Shown one piece after another: positions 47,901 through 55,947 of a stretch of DNA of 64,000 nt. Position 1 is the first letter of the stretch. Every line of letters starts with the position of its first letter. Source of the stretch: Pseudomonadota bacterium. GTDB lineage: Bacteria > Pseudomonadota > Alphaproteobacteria > Sphingomonadales > Sphingomonadaceae. A model generated the notes under the pieces. It made no database searches and was not told the DNA's origin. It worked only from the letters and a program-made list of their open reading frames with translations. A program made the translations under genes and the position numbers. Location: the NCBI GenBank assembly GCA_023394965.1, contig JAEWZX010000024.1:22046-86045 (forward strand), given 5' to 3'.

Positions 47901-48385
47901 AGAACGTCGAGGCTCAGGAGGTCGCGATCGCGATCCTCCATCGGCTGGCTACCCGGAAGGATCTGCGCCTCGTTCGGAAAGGCTGCAAGCAGATACTGAG
48001 CAAAGGCATGAATTGTGTCGATCCTCAACCCACCCCCCGGGCAATCGAGTACCCGGGCGAATAGCGAGCGTGCCCTCGCCCGTGTGTCGGGATCTGCCGC
48101 GGAACCAAGGTTGCCCAGTTCTTCTGCCAGGGCTGCGTCCGGCAGTCGTACCCAGCGCGCCAGCACCTCGTTGACCCGAACCGCCATTTCGGCTGCACCG
48201 GCTTTGGTGAAAGTCAGGCACAGGATCTGCGACGGATCGGCCCCCGGTTCGAGTAGCAGCCGCAGTACCCGGGCAGAGAGAACCTGGGTTTTGCCCGTTC
48301 CAGCGCTGGCTGAAAGCCACACGCTTTCTCCCGGATCGACAGCATCGCGCTGATGCCCGATCAGAGGAAACACCTTCCCGCTCAT
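44906..48385 (-). CDS. addA: ATP-dependent helicase/nuclease AddA
   Basis: This 1159-residue alphaproteobacterial AddA is the 3'-5' helicase plus nuclease subunit that resects double-strand breaks. It contains the UvrD-type Walker A SASAGTGKTQVLSARVL, motif II ILVDEAQDTNRAQWQII, VMTVHGSKGLQAPIVILAD and the helicase C-terminal LLYVAMTRAEEALFIGG. The C-terminal RecB-like nuclease has GTADRLLV and IMVVDFKTARRPP. Its start overlaps the addB stop by 4 bp. Confidence 0.95.
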   Translation of the reverse strand: MSGKVFPLIGHQRDAVDPGESVWLSASAGTGKTQVLSARVLRLLLEPGADPSQILCLTFTKAGAAEMAVRVNEVLARWVRLPDAALAEELGNLGSAADPDTRARARSLFARVLDCPGGGLRIDTIHAFAQYLLAAFPNEAQILPGSQPMEDRDRDLLSLDVLAQLLDSGDAVVREAVADMSRRKGADAVRGWLMKCAGYLDLWYQPDWQGDLTMPVRRALGIPLEAGREWVAEACSDANFPVAALRSCSMVNADWNTSTGLKNADFAAGWLAASPEERLAHVDGFFGTLLTQKGEPSRLANLEKVDPGYASHIAEVVEGIARIAQRRALLDLAEFLVPQLTAGRAFAFKWEEAKAREGFVDFDDLIARAAHLLSNNAMADWIRYKLDRSFDHILVDEAQDTNRAQWQIIEALTDDFFSGEGARGDTVRTIFTVGDFKQAIFGFQGTSPKNFSEARDRFAETMRRTADSAADLRGGPRPRYLQEYGLGQSFRTADTVLDFVDSAISAIGSEGLGLDREAEEHQGQARPGLVTLWNLIHADSGMEDGEIDEGWLGQHDRKLADRIAQQVRHWMNTGFPLVKDRKKGGAPRRAGPGDVMVLVRKRRELASLIVARLHRRGVPVAGVDRLRLGNPLAVRDLMAAIRFAAQPLDDLTLACLLVSPLIGWSQDELLEHGYREKGVRLWEHLRASDQPRVIATLASLREILRRADFDSPQQLLHWILIGPMDGRRKLVARLGREANDPIDELLNAANTYASSHIASLQGFIQWFDAGEGEIKREAGEGGDQVRVMTVHGSKGLQAPIVILADAAIGPDGARDLELEDTVPGASEVRKIPLPGLTKDQKVGPLQSAEAIAAAAEMQEHWRLLYVAMTRAEEALFIGGSLGPRDMKRGEAPQDSWYARLKPLFGDEALADDLWGARWEWGALTDERPAEEIHQGQPIAQLPDWATTVVGPEPRPPRPLAPSGLGEVEGSDPPLPPAHAVEAARRGTLIHALLERLPLVRDEKRTERAQVWLARQAPDLAEKQRADILAHALTVLGDARFAAVFGPDALAEVPLAATVDGQVVMGTADRLLVTSDKIMVVDFKTARRPPATLDAIPDSTMKQMAAYVAALEVIYPGRTVEAAVLYTQTPQLFALPGERLAAYKSAFAAAQESFALPPVE

Positions 48386-51300
48386 ACGTCGCTCTCGTCA
48401 CTGTCGAGATGCGGCAACCATTCGTCGAGACGCATGAGCTGATCGTAAGTGTCGTAGCCGGGATAATCGGGGTTGAGCCGCGCGGTGAAAGGCTCGTTCC
48501 CCTTGATCCAGGCGGCAATCGCCCCTTCAAGATATCTGGCTGTGGTCGGCAGAAAATCTTCGGGCGGCAAACCGCTTCGTTTGCCACTCACTTTGAGCGG
48601 CGTTTCCACATAGCCAAAACCATACGGGTTGCTGTCGCTGCGCGCCTTGGCAAGAGACCAGTATTCAAATGCGCTCGCCCGTCCGCGCGCCGCGTCGAAC
48701 CCGCCTTCTTCTGCCATCATGCCAAGCAGCCCAAGCTGAAGCGCATAACCCTGCTCCACCATCTTGGAAGAGGGAGGGGAACCGGTCTTGTAGTCGACGA
48801 TGCCCAGCGTACCGTCCGCAAATCGATCAAGCCGGTCGATCTTCCCATGGATACGCACACCATCGACACGCATTTCGCCCCATGCCTCGACTGCTACCAC
48901 CTCGCGGTCCTGATAACCGCCAATTTCATGTTCGACCCATTCCAGCGCCCGCTGCAGGCGCGGTTGCCAGAGCCCGCGCATGAGTGGGTGAACATTGCGC
49001 TGGTCGAACACGCGTTCCATCACCTCTACGATCGGCGTTCCATCTGCTGCTTTGTGCCATTCCTCGAGTATCTGGTGTGCAACCTCGCCCTGCCATGCCG
49101 GGCTCGGCTCGGCGTCCAACGCATCGAGATCCTGCAATTGCATGATCTTGCCGGCGAAGAACTGGTAAGGATCGCCGCGCAGCCGGTCGAGCGCAGTCGC
49201 AGAGATGTCGACCAGCCTCTGTTCGGCATTAGGCATCGGTCTGGGGCGTGGATAAGCGGGTGTCTCCGGCGCCTGAACAATCGCCCTTGCCAGATCGATC
49301 GTATTCCTTTCTTCATGCCGTGGCAGCAGGTCCCCCAACAGAGCCTGCACCCGCAAGAGAAAGCGAGAAGGTATGGTCGGGCCGCCTTCATCACGCGCCG
49401 CACGGCTGAGAACGACCTCTGGCGCACCCAGTGCCCCCGCGAGGTCATGAGCCGACAGGCCGATGCGGAAATCGCCACCGGGCACGCCAAGGGCCCGCAA
49501 CACAGGTGGGGCAAGAAGCGCATCAACGCTGCCACGTGCCGGCCAGACACCTTCATTGAGACCCGCGCAAATCACCATATCCGCCCGGTTCATTCGAGCT
49601 TCCAGCAAGCCGAGAACCTGGACACGCGCGTGTCCACCGTAGGGGGGACGAACAGCGATTGCTTCCATCGCATCCTTCAACACGCGGGAGACATCGCTCG
49701 GGCGTATCGCAAACTCCGCTTCGCGGGCATGGAGGCGCAAATCCTCGACAAACTGCGCAAGGCTACGACCGTCTTCCTTCGCCCAGAGCTTTTCTCCACA
49801 CAAAGCCTCGGTACAGACGGCAATGGTATCCATCAGATCGCTCAGGGCAGCCGGCTCTTCGCGCGAGAAGTCCAGCAAAGGCGCAACAGTTGCCTCTGCC
49901 AATTCCCACCACTGCGCCACGCGCCTGCTGCCGGATGCCAGCTTCGCTACAACGGCACGGATCGGCTCGAGGCCGGTTTCGAGCCTTGGCCCACGCAGCT
50001 CGCGTTCTACCTTGCGCATCTGCCGCAACCATGCACCGCGTTCCATTCCGCAATCGGCAAGGGGGTGCCCGAACAGTGCCATCAGCGGCACGGCTTTGGC
50101 ATGGTCTGCCATTATCTCCGCAGCGAGCAGAAATGCACGTCCTGCGGCAGTCTGCGAAAGCGGGCGCCCAGCAGAATCGTCGGCCGATATGTTCCAGCGC
50201 GCAAGATGATGGATAACCCGACGGGCAAGCGCGCGATCGGGCGTGACCACGGCCACACGCTTTGTGGGTTCATCCAGGGCTTCTCGCACAAGCAAAGCGA
50301 CGGCCTGCGCCTCTTCTTCAGGAGTTGATGTCTGCATTACGCGCACGCCCGAAAGGCGGCGCTTTTCTGCAGGCAGATCAACCCAGCTTTTGCTGGCTTC
50401 GGGAGGAAGGAAAAGAGCGCCAATGGCATGACTGCGCTCAGGTTGGGATGCAGCCATGCCCTTGCGGTGCCATGGCTGTACTTCCCTACGGGCCACGCCC
50501 ATGCGATTCAGCAGCAACTTCAAGTGATATTGCGGATGGGTGACAGCATCGTCCCGCGCAAAAGGCGTATCGCCCGGTTCAGGAGCCGCACCAGCACGGC
50601 CCAGTTCGTCCCATACAGGATCGGACAGTGTCAGATCGAAATCAGGCAGGATCACGGCGCCATCTTCGAGATCGGCGACGACCCTTAGCAAACGGGCCAG
50701 TGCGGGGGCAGCGCTCGTCACCCCGGCGGCGATTATCGGCCCTTCGGGCGGGGCGTTCTTCCATTTTTCAGCGGCCCAGTCGAACAAACGGTTACGCCGC
50801 GCAGCAGCATCAAGCCTGCCCCATTCCTGCAACCGGCTTAGCCATTTTGCCTGAACGGTTGCAAAAACCCGGAGGCTTTCCTGCCAATGTTCCGATAGGG
50901 AGCCGAAAAGGTCGAGAACCTGATCGCCGACAAGCTCTTCAGGTCCCACACCTTCGACCAATAGGCGATCCATCGTTGCGCCCATCTCTCTTGCAAGGCG
51001 AAGCAGCGTGGCTCCCGATGGCGCGTCATCACCCATGGTTTCCGCAATCAGCTGCGCCAGCGCAAAAAGGCGGCGCTGAGGATCGACGGCCGCGGCTATG
51101 TCCGCACCCAGTGGGTCCAGAAGAGGGCCCAGCGTCTCGTCCAGATCCAGATCCCCAATCACAGCCATGCGAGGCATCAACAGACCGGTCGTGTCGTGCT
51201 CACCCGCATGCCGGATGAAAGCTTCCGCGACCGTCCGACGGGCACGGCTGCTTGGCAACAGCAGCGTCAGCCGTGCCAGCCCGAATTCTACGTCCGCATA

Positions 51301-51387
51301 GCGGGGAACCAGGCCTGCAACCAACGCATCTGCGAAACCGCGATGCGCTGCGATGGAATAGACTTTGGGCTGGTGCCGCTCAGCCAC
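48382..51387 (-). CDS. addB: Double-strand break repair nuclease AddB
   Basis: This 1001-residue partner of AddA contributes the Chi-recognition scaffold and the second nuclease. The N-terminal helicase-like domain has lost a normal Walker A (LLLPSSRARRTVAEAF). The C-terminal PD-(D/E)XK nuclease shows IHGKIDRLDRFADG and LGIVDYKTGSPPSSK. A complete four-cysteine iron-sulfur cluster motif as in Bacillus AddB is not visible, as in other alphaproteobacterial AddB. It overlaps murU by 8 bp. Confidence 0.93.
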   Translation of the reverse strand: MAERHQPKVYSIAAHRGFADALVAGLVPRYADVEFGLARLTLLLPSSRARRTVAEAFIRHAGEHDTTGLLMPRMAVIGDLDLDETLGPLLDPLGADIAAAVDPQRRLFALAQLIAETMGDDAPSGATLLRLAREMGATMDRLLVEGVGPEELVGDQVLDLFGSLSEHWQESLRVFATVQAKWLSRLQEWGRLDAAARRNRLFDWAAEKWKNAPPEGPIIAAGVTSAAPALARLLRVVADLEDGAVILPDFDLTLSDPVWDELGRAGAAPEPGDTPFARDDAVTHPQYHLKLLLNRMGVARREVQPWHRKGMAASQPERSHAIGALFLPPEASKSWVDLPAEKRRLSGVRVMQTSTPEEEAQAVALLVREALDEPTKRVAVVTPDRALARRVIHHLARWNISADDSAGRPLSQTAAGRAFLLAAEIMADHAKAVPLMALFGHPLADCGMERGAWLRQMRKVERELRGPRLETGLEPIRAVVAKLASGSRRVAQWWELAEATVAPLLDFSREEPAALSDLMDTIAVCTEALCGEKLWAKEDGRSLAQFVEDLRLHAREAEFAIRPSDVSRVLKDAMEAIAVRPPYGGHARVQVLGLLEARMNRADMVICAGLNEGVWPARGSVDALLAPPVLRALGVPGGDFRIGLSAHDLAGALGAPEVVLSRAARDEGGPTIPSRFLLRVQALLGDLLPRHEERNTIDLARAIVQAPETPAYPRPRPMPNAEQRLVDISATALDRLRGDPYQFFAGKIMQLQDLDALDAEPSPAWQGEVAHQILEEWHKAADGTPIVEVMERVFDQRNVHPLMRGLWQPRLQRALEWVEHEIGGYQDREVVAVEAWGEMRVDGVRIHGKIDRLDRFADGTLGIVDYKTGSPPSSKMVEQGYALQLGLLGMMAEEGGFDAARGRASAFEYWSLAKARSDSNPYGFGYVETPLKVSGKRSGLPPEDFLPTTARYLEGAIAAWIKGNEPFTARLNPDYPGYDTYDQLMRLDEWLPHLDSDESDV

Positions 51388-52102
51388 CGGTCAAAGCATC
51401 TTCGGTCGGGCGGATATGATCCGGCGTACCGACTTCATACCAGTGACCTGTGAAGGCTAGGCCAAATAACCGGTCGTCCTCGATTGCCCGGTTCCACAAT
51501 GTATTGGTGGAGAACTTACCTTCAGGGGCTTCCCGCAACAGGCGATGCGAAACGAGCTGGATGCCGGTATAGATAAAGGGGGCGATCCTGCCGGGAAGCT
51601 TGCGCCTCAACCGTCCTGCGCCATCCATATAGAAATCACCCGTACCGCCGAAATTGTGGGCGCGCGCGTGGGTTACGACGAGCAGCAGCGCATCCATCCG
51701 GTCAGGATCCCACGCTGCCGAAAGGTCGGCAAACGCGTTGCGCGGCCCATCAAGCCAGATGCTGTCCGCATTGCAGGCGAAAAACGGATCGGGCAGCAAT
51801 CCGGCATCATATGCCTTCACCATGCCGCCACCGGTTTCGAGCAGGAGATCGCGTTCGTCCGAAAACGTTATGCTTGGTAGACCGCGCGACCCAATATGCG
51901 CTTCGATCGCATCGGCAAGGTAGTGAACATTGACCACGGCGCGACTGACCCCTGCTTCTTCCAGTCGGTCAAGAGCCCGATCGATCAGCGGCCTGCCCGC
52001 GACACGTACCAGTGGCTTGGGCGTTGCAGCGGTCAACGGCCGCATACGTTTGCCGAGCCCTGCTGCCATCAACATCGCCGTATCGGTAACGAGAGCACTC
52101 AC
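51380..52102 (-). CDS. murU: N-acetylmuramate-1-phosphate uridylyltransferase (MurU-like)
   Basis: This 240-residue nucleotidyltransferase has the signature MLMAAGLGKRMRPLTAATPK, followed by PLVRVAGRPLIDRAL and ITFSDERDLLLETGGGM. Together with the adjacent kinase it would form the AmgK-MurU route that turns recycled N-acetylmuramic acid into UDP-MurNAc without de novo synthesis, bypassing MurA and thus fosfomycin. The assignment rests on family and pairing; other sugar-1-phosphate nucleotidyltransferases look similar. It overlaps amgK by 4 bp. Confidence 0.88.
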   Translation of the reverse strand: MSALVTDTAMLMAAGLGKRMRPLTAATPKPLVRVAGRPLIDRALDRLEEAGVSRAVVNVHYLADAIEAHIGSRGLPSITFSDERDLLLETGGGMVKAYDAGLLPDPFFACNADSIWLDGPRNAFADLSAAWDPDRMDALLLVVTHARAHNFGGTGDFYMDGAGRLRRKLPGRIAPFIYTGIQLVSHRLLREAPEGKFSTNTLWNRAIEDDRLFGLAFTGHWYEVGTPDHIRPTEDALTGG

Positions 52103-53106
52103 TGTATCTCTCCGCCGAAAGTATCGCGGATTTCCTGGGGCACATTACGGTGGAACCATTCGGCCACCGGTGCCATGGCCTCATGCGCAAGATCCCGCTC
52201 CATCGCCGTCCATACACGCGGGATCATCGCCAGATACCGCGCCTTGCCGTCGCGCTTCCATAGGCGGGTAAAAATGCCCACGATCTTGGCGTTTCTCTGC
52301 GCACCCAGCCGGGCGTAATCCGCTTCGAAATGTTCGTCAGGATTGGCGATTGCCCGATAACGACCGAGCATTTCAGTCTCCAGCGACTCCGAAACGTCGC
52401 GCCGGGCGTCTTGCAGCAGGCTGACGAGATCGTAAGCCGGATGACCGACGAGGGCATCCTGAAAATCGATCAGGCCCTGCTCGCCCGCAAGTTTACCGGG
52501 TTCGAGGAGCATCACGTTTTCCGCATGATAATCACGCAGCACAGTAACCCCCGGGTCCTGTCTGGCGACCAGCGGCCCCAGTGCGTTCTGCCAGGCGTCT
52601 GTCCAGCTTTCCATGTCCACCGTCAGGCCCATCGCCGGGCAGTACCACTCGATGAACAGATCCACCTCGCGCTGATACACCGACATGTCATATGGCTCGA
52701 ACGGCCCTGGCGGCAGTCGGTGAAGACAAACCAGCGCATCAATCGCCTTGGCGTAAATGTCGCGTTCGTCTTTTGGATGCTCATCGATCCACTCGCGCAT
52801 GCGCTGGTCGCCGAAATCTTCCGTCAGCACCCAACCCGCCGCCGCATCTTCAGCAAAGATTTGCGGTGCGCGCATCTCATTTGCTTGAAGCCAGCGCGCG
52901 ACATGCAGGAAAGGTGCCGGATCTTCGTGCGGCGGAGGCGCATGCATCAGCATCGCACTCCTGCCGTCAAGGCTCAGGCGGAAATAGCGGCGAAAGCTGG
53001 CGTCCCCCACAAGCGGAGCGATGTCCGCCCCTGCCCATTCAGTGGTGCCAAGAAAACTGTGGATGCCATCCGGCAGAACGTCACTCATGACCAACGGCTT
53101 TGCCAA
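52099..53106 (-). CDS. amgK: Anomeric N-acetylmuramate/N-acetylglucosamine kinase (AmgK-like)
   Basis: This 335-residue aminoglycoside-phosphotransferase-fold kinase has GDASFRRYFRLSLDGRSAML, GWVLTEDFGDQRM, the catalytic VLRDYHAENVMLLEPGK and the Mg-binding LIDFQDALVGHPAYDLVSLLQ. It would phosphorylate MurNAc and GlcNAc at the anomeric carbon and feed MurU. There are two possible starts, Met1 and Met7 (MSDVLPDGI). It overlaps the tsaE end by 22 bp and murU by 4 bp, so the pathway genes are strictly coupled. Confidence 0.88.
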   Translation of the reverse strand: MAKPLVMSDVLPDGIHSFLGTTEWAGADIAPLVGDASFRRYFRLSLDGRSAMLMHAPPPHEDPAPFLHVARWLQANEMRAPQIFAEDAAAGWVLTEDFGDQRMREWIDEHPKDERDIYAKAIDALVCLHRLPPGPFEPYDMSVYQREVDLFIEWYCPAMGLTVDMESWTDAWQNALGPLVARQDPGVTVLRDYHAENVMLLEPGKLAGEQGLIDFQDALVGHPAYDLVSLLQDARRDVSESLETEMLGRYRAIANPDEHFEADYARLGAQRNAKIVGIFTRLWKRDGKARYLAMIPRVWTAMERDLAHEAMAPVAEWFHRNVPQEIRDTFGGEIQ

Positions 53107-53522
53107 GATGCGCCGGGTGTGACAACGGCTCCGCGCCCCTCACCCACTTTTTCGAGCGCAATCGAAAGGCATCCTGCCTCATGCGCAAAACCCCCGGCCT
53201 GTTCCGGCCATTCCGCAATCAGCGCTGCCCCCTCGCGATAATCATCGAGGCCGAGCTCTTCGACTTCCGACGGATCTTCCAGCCGGTAGAAATCCGCATG
53301 AACCAGAGGCACCCGCAAGCCGTCGTAAAATTCGACAATGGTATAGGTTGGAGACGGCACCTCCCCCCGATGCCCCAGAGCAGCGATTATTGCGCGGGCC
53401 AGGGTGGTTTTGCCGGTCCCGAGAGTTCCAGAAAGAGCCACGACATCGCCTGGCACGAGGTGACCTGCAATTTTCCGGCCGAATGCTTCCATGGCGGCAA
53501 GGTCAGGCAGTTCCACCATCAT
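53085..53522 (-). CDS. tsaE: tRNA threonylcarbamoyladenosine biosynthesis ATPase TsaE
   Basis: This 145-residue P-loop ATPase works with TsaB and TsaD in t6A37 modification of ANN-decoding tRNAs. It has Walker A LSGTLGTGKTTLARAII, PSPTYTIVEFYDG, HADFYRLEDPSEVEELGLDDY and a final LIAEWPEQAG, all conserved. It overlaps divL by 4 bp upstream and amgK by 22 bp downstream. Confidence 0.95.
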   Translation of the reverse strand: MMVELPDLAAMEAFGRKIAGHLVPGDVVALSGTLGTGKTTLARAIIAALGHRGEVPSPTYTIVEFYDGLRVPLVHADFYRLEDPSEVEELGLDDYREGAALIAEWPEQAGGFAHEAGCLSIALEKVGEGRGAVVTPGASWQSRWS

Positions 53523-55864
53523 GGCAGCGTGATGGTCGCAGTTGTGCCGCCATTCTTGCGACTGTGGATCTCCAGGGTTCCCCCATGTGCCTCGACGAGC
53601 TGGCGGGCGAGAGGAATACCCAGTCCCTGTCGGCGCTCGATACCCTTGCCGTCGGCAGCCATGCGGATGCCTTCCAGCGCCCGGGCAAGTTCGTGCTGGC
53701 TCATGCCACGGCCATTGTCCGAAATGACGATTTTCGTTTCGTCGCGTTTGCGGCCGATATCGACCAGAATGCGCCCGCCTCGCGGAGTGCCGTTGATCGC
53801 ATTGTCGAGCAACTGCGAAATCGCCCTTCTGAGTTGCTGCGGATCGGCAGTAATCGTTTTTCCCGAATCGCCCCTGAGATCCAGAGACAGACCACCATCG
53901 ACAATCCTGCTTTCCTGCTTGCGCACGATCTGGGTTACGAATGGCATGAGTTCCAGCTTGCTCTTGCGCAGCGGCATGAGACCAGCTTCCGATTGCGACA
54001 GGTCGAGGACATTTTCGACCTGCTCGGTCAGCTTTCCGACGGACAGGGATATAGCCTGGGCGTATTCCTGCGCGGTCGGGGACAGTTCGCCCGCAATCCC
54101 GCTGGTCAGCAGTTCGGCGAAGCCGCCGATCGATGTCAGCGGCGTGCGGAATTCGTAGCTCATATTGGCAAGGAAGCGGGTCATCACCGCATCTGCCTCT
54201 TCCAAGGCGCGGTTGCGTTCGCGCAAGGCTTCTTCAGCCTGACGGGACGCTGTCACATCCAGCACTGTCAACATGCCATTCCCGTCCGGCAAGGGTACGC
54301 CGCTGAAATCGAGTGTGCGACCATCGGCCAGTTCGATCCTGCCATCGCTCTTCTTGCGGTCGAGCGCTGCTGCCCTGATCACCTCATTGATGCGTGAAAT
54401 GGCAGATGGATCGGCCAGGTTCCTGGCGATCGCGTTCAGAAGATCTTCCGCCTGTGGATGGCCGTCAAGCACTTCAGGATCGATTCCCCACGCTCCAGGG
54501 AAACCCCGGTTCCACAGTTCCAGATGCCCGTCAGGCGCGAAGACAGCGAGCGCTTCGAACAGACTGTCGAAGGTTGCCGTACGGGTCCGCAACAAGGTGT
54601 CGCGTGTTGCCGAAAGCGCCAGTTGTTCCGTCCGGTCTTCGGCAATCATCACGAGACCGCCATCGGGTAGCGGCTGCGCGACGATGCGCAGGTGAGTGCT
54701 GTCCGAGAGCGACCAGGCTTCTTCATGTGGCTCGTCATGCTGGAACCACTCGTCCATCTCATTCCGCCAGGCCGGAAAATCGCGGACTTCCGGAATGCGG
54801 CCATTGTCCCGCGCGATAAGCAGCATCTGATGGAAGGTCGTGCGGTCGTTCACCACTCCCGGCGGCAGGGCGAATACGCGGTGGAACGGCTGGTTGGCAA
54901 ACGTCATGCGATGCGTCGCATCGAATTGGGCAACACCGATCGAAAGCTGATCGAGCATCGAACGCTGTGCTTCGCGGAAGGCACGGAATTCGCGGGCCTG
55001 CTCTTCCATCTCCTCGATATCGACGGCGTAGCCGGCAATTCCTTCCCCCACGAGCGGCAGATCGGTCACGCGGATGGTGCGGCGTGATTTGTCGATCGTC
55101 GCGCTCACGATCCTTTCGATCGGTTGGCGGCGATCGGCAGCCTGCTGCGCCACCTGAGCTGCCGTGCGGCCGTTGACCGTTTCGACAAGATCGATCTGGT
55201 CGGCAACGACCTGATCGGCGCTTTCGGCACCGACTGCAGCGACATAGGCCTTGTTGACCAGGCGAAGCTGCATGTCGGCGCCGCGGAACCACATCGGCAT
55301 CGGTGCGGCTTCGATCAGGCCGACCAGCGCACCGAAATCCTCCCGTGCGCGGGCGGTCTCTTCACGAAGCTGGGCCAGCTCGGCTTCGCTGTCGCTGAAG
55401 TCGAATACCCAGATAAGTGCGGCGCCGCCCGGCGAGACGGCTGCATCGGCAAGCGAACCCTGCATGGCAAGCGACTTGCCAGAACCGGGCGCCACGGTGA
55501 TGGCCATGCGAAAGGGCCTGGCCGTTTTCTGAGTGCGGCGGACGTTGCGGGTCAGCTCCTCCACCTGCTCTTCGCTGAAGCCCTGGCCGTCCGCACCGGC
55601 GAATTCGCTCAGATATTCGGGCACCTTTTCCAGCCCGATCCACCGCGCCAGCCTATCCGGCGCTTCGATCCGGCCATCCGCCCGCACCAGCATCGGTATG
55701 GCCGGCCCTTCCTCGATCATTCGGGAAAGACGTTGGGCTGCCTTGCGGCTGGCCACAGATTTCTGTTCGCGCCCCGTGGCGCGCAGCATCACCCAGACCG
55801 CACCGGCGGTCCATAATGCCAGCAAGAGGCCAACTATGGCCAGCAGGGCGGGAGAGCTTTCCAT
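53519..55864 (-). CDS. divL: DivL-type sensor pseudokinase (tyrosine in the H-box)
   Basis: This 781-residue protein has one N-terminal helix (LLAIVGLLLALWTAGAVWVML), several PAS domains (about 60-540, including APMPMWFRGADMQLRLVNKA and LSIGVAQFDATHRMTFAN) and a histidine-kinase core. The dimerisation helix reads FLANMSYEFRTPLTSIGG, so the usual phospho-accepting His is Tyr570. The ATPase domain retains QLLDNAINGTPRGGR (N-box), ISDNGRGMSQHELA and RQGLGIPLARQLVEAHGG. This is the hallmark of DivL, which in Caulobacter binds DivK and controls CckA-CtrA. Met13 of the longest frame fits the helix better than Met1. Confidence 0.88.
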   Translation of the reverse strand: MESSPALLAIVGLLLALWTAGAVWVMLRATGREQKSVASRKAAQRLSRMIEEGPAIPMLVRADGRIEAPDRLARWIGLEKVPEYLSEFAGADGQGFSEEQVEELTRNVRRTQKTARPFRMAITVAPGSGKSLAMQGSLADAAVSPGGAALIWVFDFSDSEAELAQLREETARAREDFGALVGLIEAAPMPMWFRGADMQLRLVNKAYVAAVGAESADQVVADQIDLVETVNGRTAAQVAQQAADRRQPIERIVSATIDKSRRTIRVTDLPLVGEGIAGYAVDIEEMEEQAREFRAFREAQRSMLDQLSIGVAQFDATHRMTFANQPFHRVFALPPGVVNDRTTFHQMLLIARDNGRIPEVRDFPAWRNEMDEWFQHDEPHEEAWSLSDSTHLRIVAQPLPDGGLVMIAEDRTEQLALSATRDTLLRTRTATFDSLFEALAVFAPDGHLELWNRGFPGAWGIDPEVLDGHPQAEDLLNAIARNLADPSAISRINEVIRAAALDRKKSDGRIELADGRTLDFSGVPLPDGNGMLTVLDVTASRQAEEALRERNRALEEADAVMTRFLANMSYEFRTPLTSIGGFAELLTSGIAGELSPTAQEYAQAISLSVGKLTEQVENVLDLSQSEAGLMPLRKSKLELMPFVTQIVRKQESRIVDGGLSLDLRGDSGKTITADPQQLRRAISQLLDNAINGTPRGGRILVDIGRKRDETKIVISDNGRGMSQHELARALEGIRMAADGKGIERRQGLGIPLARQLVEAHGGTLEIHSRKNGGTTATITLP

Positions 55865-55947
55865 CACCAGCCAGCTATGCCGACGCGCGCGGGAGTGCAA
55901 TGCCCCCGCGCGCGATCATGTCATCGTAATCCCGCAATATGCGGCGA

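Noticed and set aside
48409..50328. 639-residue frame antisense to addB
   Set aside because: It is a shadow of the addB frame. AddB on the other strand is complete and overlaps its neighbours as an operon gene should.
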